27,296 nucleotides of DNA. Source: Candidatus Krumholzibacteriia bacterium (GTDB lineage Bacteria; Krumholzibacteriota; Krumholzibacteriia; G020349025). Shown piece by piece: positions 23,175 through 27,296 of the stretch. Each line of letters begins with the position of its first letter. Position 1 is the first letter of the stretch. The translations under genes were made by a program, and so were the position numbers. The notes under the pieces are model-generated. The model searched no databases. It saw only the letters and a list, made by a program, of their open reading frames with translations, and was not told the origin of the DNA. Location of the stretch: positions 1 to 27,296 of the forward strand of contig DASRJW010000045.1 in the NCBI GenBank assembly GCA_035649275.1. Direction: 5' to 3'.

Positions 23175-24740
23175 ATGGCAGCGAGTCCGCAAGTCGCCCT
23201 GGAACCAGAGCGCGGTTTCCACCGGGAACTGGGGCTCTTCGACGCCACCATGCTCGTCGCCGGCTCCATGATCGGCTCCGGAATCTTCATCGTCTCTGCC
23301 GACATCGCCAGGGACGTGGGTTCCGCCGGCTGGCTGCTCCTCGTCTGGGTGCTGACCGGTGTCGTCACCGTGATGGGGGCGCTCACCTACGCCGAGCTGT
23401 CCGCCATGATGCCCCAAGCCGGCGGCCAGTACGTGTTTCTTCGCGAGGCCTACAGCCCGCTCTGGGGTTTCCTTTACGGCTGGACGGTCTTCGTCGTGAT
23501 CCAAACCGGTTCGATCGCCGCCGTCTCGGTGGCCTTCGCCAAATTCCTCGGCGTCCTCATCCCCCCACTCGGCACCGATCAGATCCTGTTCCGGAAGTCC
23601 GGCCTCGATATCTTCTGGTCCTTCCCGCTGCCTTGGATGGAAGAGCCCATCGTCTTCTTCCAGCGGCAGGAGTTCACCATCTCCGCGGGTCAGTTGGTGG
23701 CGGTGGTGGTGGTCGCCATCCTCACCTGGGTCAACTGCCGCGGTGTCCAAGCCGGGAAGAAGGTGCAGAACTTCTTCACCGTGGGCAAGACGGTGGGCCT
23801 GGTGGCGTTGATCCTGGTGGGCCTGACGGTGGCGGCCGACATGGACGTCATCCGCGCCAACCTGGGCAACGCCTGGGGCGCCATCCGGGAGACACCCCGG
23901 TACATCGGCCTGGAGCGCATGCTGCCGCTCGGCAGCGGCGCCCTCATCCTCATGGTGCTCGGCGGCACGATGGTGGGTTCGTTGTTCTCCGCCGATGCCT
24001 GGAACAACATCACCTTCACCGCAGGCGAGATCAAGGATCCTCGCCGCAACTTGCCGCGCAGCTTGGTCCTCGGCGCCGTTCTCGTCATCGGCCTCTATCT
24101 GCTGGCGAATCTCGCCTTCGTGACCTCGCTCCCCGTGGCCGGCACCGAAGGCGCGCTCACGCCTCTCGAGCGCGGCATCGCCCACGCCCAGGACGACCGG
24201 GTCGGCACCGCGGTGCTCGAGCTGGCCTCGCCCAAGCTCGGCGTGGCACTCATGGCCCTCGCCATCATGATGTCCACCTTCGGCTGCGTGAACGGCATGA
24301 CCCTCATGGGGGCGCGCCTCTACTACGCCATGGCACAGGATCGCCTCTTTTTCCAGGCCGTGGGCCGGCTGAACGAGCGTGGGGTCCCTGCCGCCGGCCT
24401 GATCCTGCAGGGAGTCTGGTCGGCGGTCCTGGTCTTCACGGGCACCTACAGCGAGCTCCTCGACTACGTCATCTTCGCGGTGCTCTTCTTCTACGTGCTC
24501 ACCGCCGCGGGGCTGTTCGTGCTCCGCCGCAAGCAACCCGACCTGGAGCGGCCTTATAAAGTGTGGGGCTACCCGTTCCTTCCTGGGGCCTATGCCGTCC
24601 TTTGCTTGCTGATCATGCTGGATCTGCTCGTCGTGAGGCCCGTGTACACCTGGCCCGGTCTCTTCCTCGTTCTGAGCGGCATCCCGGTGTACTGGTTGTG
24701 GCGTCGCCATCCGCGGCGCGCCGCGAGCCAGATCTCCTGA
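23175..24740 (+). CDS. APC-superfamily amino acid permease
   Basis: A 521-residue transporter with 12-13 hydrophobic helices. Helix 1 contains GSMIGSGIF (residues 30-38), the unwound-helix motif that binds the amino-acid backbone in this superfamily. LTYAELSAMMPQAGGQYVFL follows at about residue 73 and is the usual helix 2-3 signature. The loop and ending (RRKQPDLERPYKVWGYPFL) are typical of the LAT/basic-acid group. It should carry amino acids across the inner membrane by exchange or proton coupling; the substrate is not predictable. GGGAG precedes ATG 23175 by about five bases. Upstream open frame to 22884 crosses the divergent gene and is not used. A periplasmic loop near residues 120-160 is longer than average. 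It may supply or recycle amino acids released by the local peptidases, but only position suggests this. Confidence 0.92.
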   Translation: MAASPQVALEPERGFHRELGLFDATMLVAGSMIGSGIFIVSADIARDVGSAGWLLLVWVLTGVVTVMGALTYAELSAMMPQAGGQYVFLREAYSPLWGFLYGWTVFVVIQTGSIAAVSVAFAKFLGVLIPPLGTDQILFRKSGLDIFWSFPLPWMEEPIVFFQRQEFTISAGQLVAVVVVAILTWVNCRGVQAGKKVQNFFTVGKTVGLVALILVGLTVAADMDVIRANLGNAWGAIRETPRYIGLERMLPLGSGALILMVLGGTMVGSLFSADAWNNITFTAGEIKDPRRNLPRSLVLGAVLVIGLYLLANLAFVTSLPVAGTEGALTPLERGIAHAQDDRVGTAVLELASPKLGVALMALAIMMSTFGCVNGMTLMGARLYYAMAQDRLFFQAVGRLNERGVPAAGLILQGVWSAVLVFTGTYSELLDYVIFAVLFFYVLTAAGLFVLRRKQPDLERPYKVWGYPFLPGAYAVLCLLIMLDLLVVRPVYTWPGLFLVLSGIPVYWLWRRHPRRAASQIS

Positions 24741-24776
24741 CCGCGAGCCGCGTCGCTCCGCCTTGTCACACCCGTC

Positions 24777-24824
24777 TGCCAGAATGGCAAGCTCGGAAAT
24801 CCGCACGGTGCGCGGCGCTGCGGA
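24777..24824. other. Inverted repeats after the permease gene
   Basis: TGCCA-GAA-TGGCA (24777-24789) and TCCGCA (24800-24805) with TGCGGA (24819-24824) are two small inverted repeats between the permease and the PHP lipoprotein gene. The second could be a Rho-assisted terminator stem; no T-run follows. Nothing else is recognisable in the 223-bp gap. Confidence 0.25.
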
Positions 24825-24963
24825 CGATGGACCCCAGAGAGCCGGCTGGGCATAATGGCCCCTTCGCGTTCCCCATCGCGGCGAGCTGGGCGCTGGCGAG
24901 AAAGGTGCTGGCGCCACATCTTGGTGTGATTCGTGGAAGCGGGCCCCCTGGGAAGGCGGGTTC

Positions 24964-26139
24964 GTGGACGTGGTGCGAGGAGGGCCTTCGTTGCGCCGGG
25001 TGTCGGAGATTCTCGCCAACCTTCTCTTCGTCTTCGCGCTGGCTGCTTCCGGCTGCGATTCCGTGACCGACGATCCCCGGTTCGTGCTCCATGACCCCTA
25101 TGCCTTCGCGGGCACCTGGTATCGGGGCAACTTCCACATGCACAGCAGCCACAGCGACGGCGCCTATCACGGGGTGGAGCTCGCCGGTTTGTACGGCGCC
25201 CAAGGCTATGACGTGCTCTGCATCTCGGACCACAATCAGTGGGGCGACCAGGACGGCGGCAGCCTGAGCCAGTTCCAAACGGACACCATCGTGCACGATT
25301 GGAACGGTGACGGAACCGTGTACGCCGAGAACGTCCCCGGCAGCGGCGTCGAAGCCTATGTCCAGGACTGGAGACATTCCCGGCCCAAGTGGAGCATCGA
25401 TGCCTACGAAATCAGACCGGTCGACGAGGCTCTTCCCGTGCTCATTCCGGGCGCGGAAACGAGCTACGCCGGGTGGCACATCGGTCTCCTCGGCCATCCT
25501 GCGGGTTGGATCGAGGCCCCCGGCCTGTCCCTGGCCTTCGTCACCCGCACCCATGACGCCGGCGGTTTCGTTTTTCTCGCACACCCGGCGCTCTGGAACG
25601 GACGCGGGAAACATCTGACCGGACGCCTGGACATGCGGCAGTTCGACGCCCTGGAGATCATGAACGGGCTGCACCTGACGAAGGGGGAGCCCGCCGATGC
25701 CACCCCCTTGTGGGACGAGCTGCTCACCATGGGATATCGACTCTGGGGGCTGGCCAACGACGACGCGCACACACCCATCGGCAGCCCCGAGGCCGCTCCG
25801 TTCACGGCGTTCCACATGGTTCTCGCCTCGGAGCGAAGCGTCTCGGGCTTCCTCGAAGCGCTGCATCGGGGTTCGTCGTACGGCAGCACCGGTCTCACCT
25901 TCAGCAAGCTCGGCAGCGAGGGGGACGTCATCGTCGTCACCGCGCCGGGGGCGGCGCACCTCACCTTCATCGGCCGGAGCGCCACCATTCTCCTCCAGGT
26001 CGACGGGGAGAGCGCCAGCTATCTCGTCCACGGCAACGAGGGTTACGTTCGTGTCGAAGCCGTGGGTTCCGAATCCGGTCCACTCGGACCGACGAGGGCC
26101 TGGTCCCAGCCCTTCTTCGTCGAGCGCCAGACCGACTGA
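24964..26139 (+). CDS. Secreted PHP-domain lipoprotein phosphoesterase
   Basis: A 391-residue lipoprotein. The signal peptide ends in the lipobox AASGC, lipidated Cys about residue 31. A PHP-type metal-dependent phosphoesterase domain follows, with its ligands in order: FHMHSSHSDG (His 58, His 60 and the Asp), CISDHNQWG, IPGAETSY, a region with GHPAG, LAHPALW, and GLANDDAHTP near the end. About 90 residues of beta-rich C-terminal domain complete it. PHP enzymes hydrolyse phosphate esters with a di- or trinuclear metal site; exported lipid-anchored versions occur in environmental bacteria, but their substrates are mostly unknown. GTG 24964 is preceded by GGAAGG at 24951-24956; GTG codons at 24970 and 24973 are also possible. 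The start choice does not change the lipobox. Confidence 0.88.
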   Translation: MDVVRGGPSLRRVSEILANLLFVFALAASGCDSVTDDPRFVLHDPYAFAGTWYRGNFHMHSSHSDGAYHGVELAGLYGAQGYDVLCISDHNQWGDQDGGSLSQFQTDTIVHDWNGDGTVYAENVPGSGVEAYVQDWRHSRPKWSIDAYEIRPVDEALPVLIPGAETSYAGWHIGLLGHPAGWIEAPGLSLAFVTRTHDAGGFVFLAHPALWNGRGKHLTGRLDMRQFDALEIMNGLHLTKGEPADATPLWDELLTMGYRLWGLANDDAHTPIGSPEAAPFTAFHMVLASERSVSGFLEALHRGSSYGSTGLTFSKLGSEGDVIVVTAPGAAHLTFIGRSATILLQVDGESASYLVHGNEGYVRVEAVGSESGPLGPTRAWSQPFFVERQTD

Positions 26140-26445
26140 AGCCTTTCCTCACGCTCCTCGGGCACTCCACACCGTGGCCCCACGAGCGACTCCCTATGAG
26201 GCCGCAGGAAGTCTCTGGACGGCGCGGTCCTGACGTTTCGGTCCAGTCGGCTGGATCCTTGCTAACCGTTTCCTGTCAACGCGGAACAGTTTCGCTCCGC
26301 CACGCGGCGCATCGCGATCGCCCGGCCCATGGGGACACCCGATGCCACGCTGCGGGGTAGCGTCCGCCGGCATCCTCCTGGATGCGTTGCGCGCGCTCCT
26401 CGATCCTTGGCGGACGAGGTCCGTCGCTCCTGAGAGGAGGTTGCC
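26140..26445. other. 306-bp gap with one bulged hairpin
   Basis: No gene is convincing here. GATGCCACGCT (26341-26351) can pair with AGCGT (26359-26363) and, past a five-base bulge, GGCATC (26369-26374), about 70 bp before the next start. It could be a leader structure. AGGAGG at 26435-26440 is the ribosome binding site of the next gene. Confidence 0.4.
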
Positions 26446-27296
26446 ATGTCGCTCCCCTCCGTGTTCACCACGCTCCTTCCCGTGCTGGCGCCTGTGGCCG
26501 CGGGCTACGCCGTGGCGCGCTGGCTGGGGTTGTCCGCCAAGCCACTGACCGTCGTGCTGCGCTATGTACTCTTCCCGGCGCTGCTGTTCACGAGCCTGCA
26601 GGATCGCATGCCTTTCTATGTATTCCTTCTGGTGGCCGCCACCGGTGCGGTCATGACGCTGGCCGGGCTGGCCCTGGCGGGGAGTGCCCATCGCTTCCTC
26701 AAGCCCCATGTCGACCGCTCGGCTGCGGTCCTCAACATCGCTTGCTTCGCCGCACCGGTGCTGGCGCTCGGTTGGGCGACGAACGGGCTGGGCAGTGCCT
26801 GCGCGCTCTTCGTCGGTGTGGCGCTCACCTGGTTCATGATCGAATCGCGCCACGATCCCATGGCGCTGCTGCGCGAACCCTGGGTGTACGCCGTGGCCGC
26901 AGCTCTCGTCTTCCAGGCCGGGCGGATCTCGGCACCCTGGCTGGATTCGATGGTGAAGCCGCTGTCGCTGGCTTCGTATCCAGTGCTCCTGCTTTTCCTC
27001 GGCGCCTCCATGCACCCGTGGGTCTCGATGCGCGACAGCAACGCCTGGGCGACCGTGGGCATCCGTCTGCTGACCGGCCTCGGCATCGCCCTCTTGGCGG
27101 TGGCGGTGTTGCCGTTCTCCGGCGGCGTGGGGCAAGGGTTGATCCTGGCTTCGCTCGCCCCTCCTGCCACCCGGGCCATGACGCTCGGCGCCGTGGCGGA
27201 GGACAGCGCGCGGGCCCAGTCGGCAGCGGCGCTCGGCGCCTTCGTCTCCCTCGTGGCCATGGCGACGCTGCTCTTGACCGGGTGGAAGCCCTGGGC
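26446..27296 (+). CDS. AEC-family (auxin efflux carrier-like) transporter, 3' end missing
   Basis: An open frame of 283 codons that runs off the window. A near-consensus AGGAGG at 26435-26440, five bases before ATG 26446, fixes the start. The product is almost entirely hydrophobic helices: it opens with TTLLPVLAPVAAGYAVAR, then VVLRYVLFPALLFTSLQ, a pattern typical of AEC carriers, where two five-helix halves cross over. The second half includes SLASYPVLLLFLGASM and ends in the window near LLTGWKPW. AEC members are usually about 300-320 residues, so only a few dozen residues or fewer are missing. Bacterial relatives carry malate, malonate or other small anions; the substrate here is unknown. 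It is a separate unit from the PHP gene, given the 306-bp gap. Confidence 0.8.
   Translation, partial: MSLPSVFTTLLPVLAPVAAGYAVARWLGLSAKPLTVVLRYVLFPALLFTSLQDRMPFYVFLLVAATGAVMTLAGLALAGSAHRFLKPHVDRSAAVLNIACFAAPVLALGWATNGLGSACALFVGVALTWFMIESRHDPMALLREPWVYAVAAALVFQAGRISAPWLDSMVKPLSLASYPVLLLFLGASMHPWVSMRDSNAWATVGIRLLTGLGIALLAVAVLPFSGGVGQGLILASLAPPATRAMTLGAVAEDSARAQSAAALGAFVSLVAMATLLLTGWKPW

Noticed and set aside
23016-25019. A 667-residue minus-strand frame opposite the permease
   Set aside because: It is His/Asp/Glu/Gly-rich low-complexity sequence lying across a clear APC permease; a third-position GC artefact.
1-27296. CRISPR arrays, tRNA, rRNA, transposases or phage genes
   Set aside because: I found no regularly spaced repeats with unique spacers, no cloverleaf-like sequence, and no mobile-element protein motif on either strand.

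Overview
The window is GC-rich bacterial chromosome, roughly two thirds G+C by eye. Genes are closely packed, often with GTG starts and AAGGAG-type ribosome binding sites. Two lipoproteins, a secreted helical protein and a predicted outer-membrane beta-barrel point to a diderm (Gram-negative-type) organism. The gene mix (M13 and M48 peptidases, a DUF2142 membrane protein, an NtrC-type regulator, a solo FAAL-KR-ACP-TE enzyme) would suit a free-living environmental lineage such as the FCB group, Gemmatimonadota or a deltaproteobacterial relative; the sequence does not decide between them. I see no rRNA, tRNA, CRISPR array, insertion sequence or phage gene.

Layout. 1-4415: accessory metabolism, with a dipeptide epimerase-like enzyme, an 82-residue membrane protein behind a perfect palindrome, a VOC protein, an AraC-type regulator and a DMT exporter. 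4412-8737 (-): one 1441-residue protein with domains FAAL, PKS-type ketoreductase, carrier protein and thioesterase. 8979-16075 (+): membrane histidine kinase, sigma54-dependent response regulator, secreted four-repeat helical protein, beta-barrel protein and Gly/Trp-rich lipoprotein, closed by a bidirectional terminator at 16113-16137. 16215-23019 (-): M13 peptidase, M48 peptidase, a fused propeller plus alpha/alpha-toroid protein and a DUF2142 membrane protein, the last three tightly linked. 23175-27296 (+): APC permease, secreted PHP-domain lipoprotein and an AEC-type carrier cut by the window edge.

How the genes may work together. The most coherent candidate system is 8979-16075. The kinase and NtrC-like regulator are followed by envelope genes. 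Two of these, at 12315 and 15035, each have a -24/-12 promoter-like element with correct GG-N10-GC spacing, matching 10 of 12 consensus positions by my count. Each has a TGTAC/GTACA inverted pair about 130-145 bp before the predicted start of transcription, where sigma54 enhancer sites usually lie. The lipoprotein leader also holds two perfect, mutually exclusive hairpins just before its ribosome binding site. I infer a sigma54 envelope regulon with a second, RNA-level control on the lipoprotein. The divergent FAAL-KR-ACP-TE gene may make a small reduced acyl product; its own regulation is not evident.
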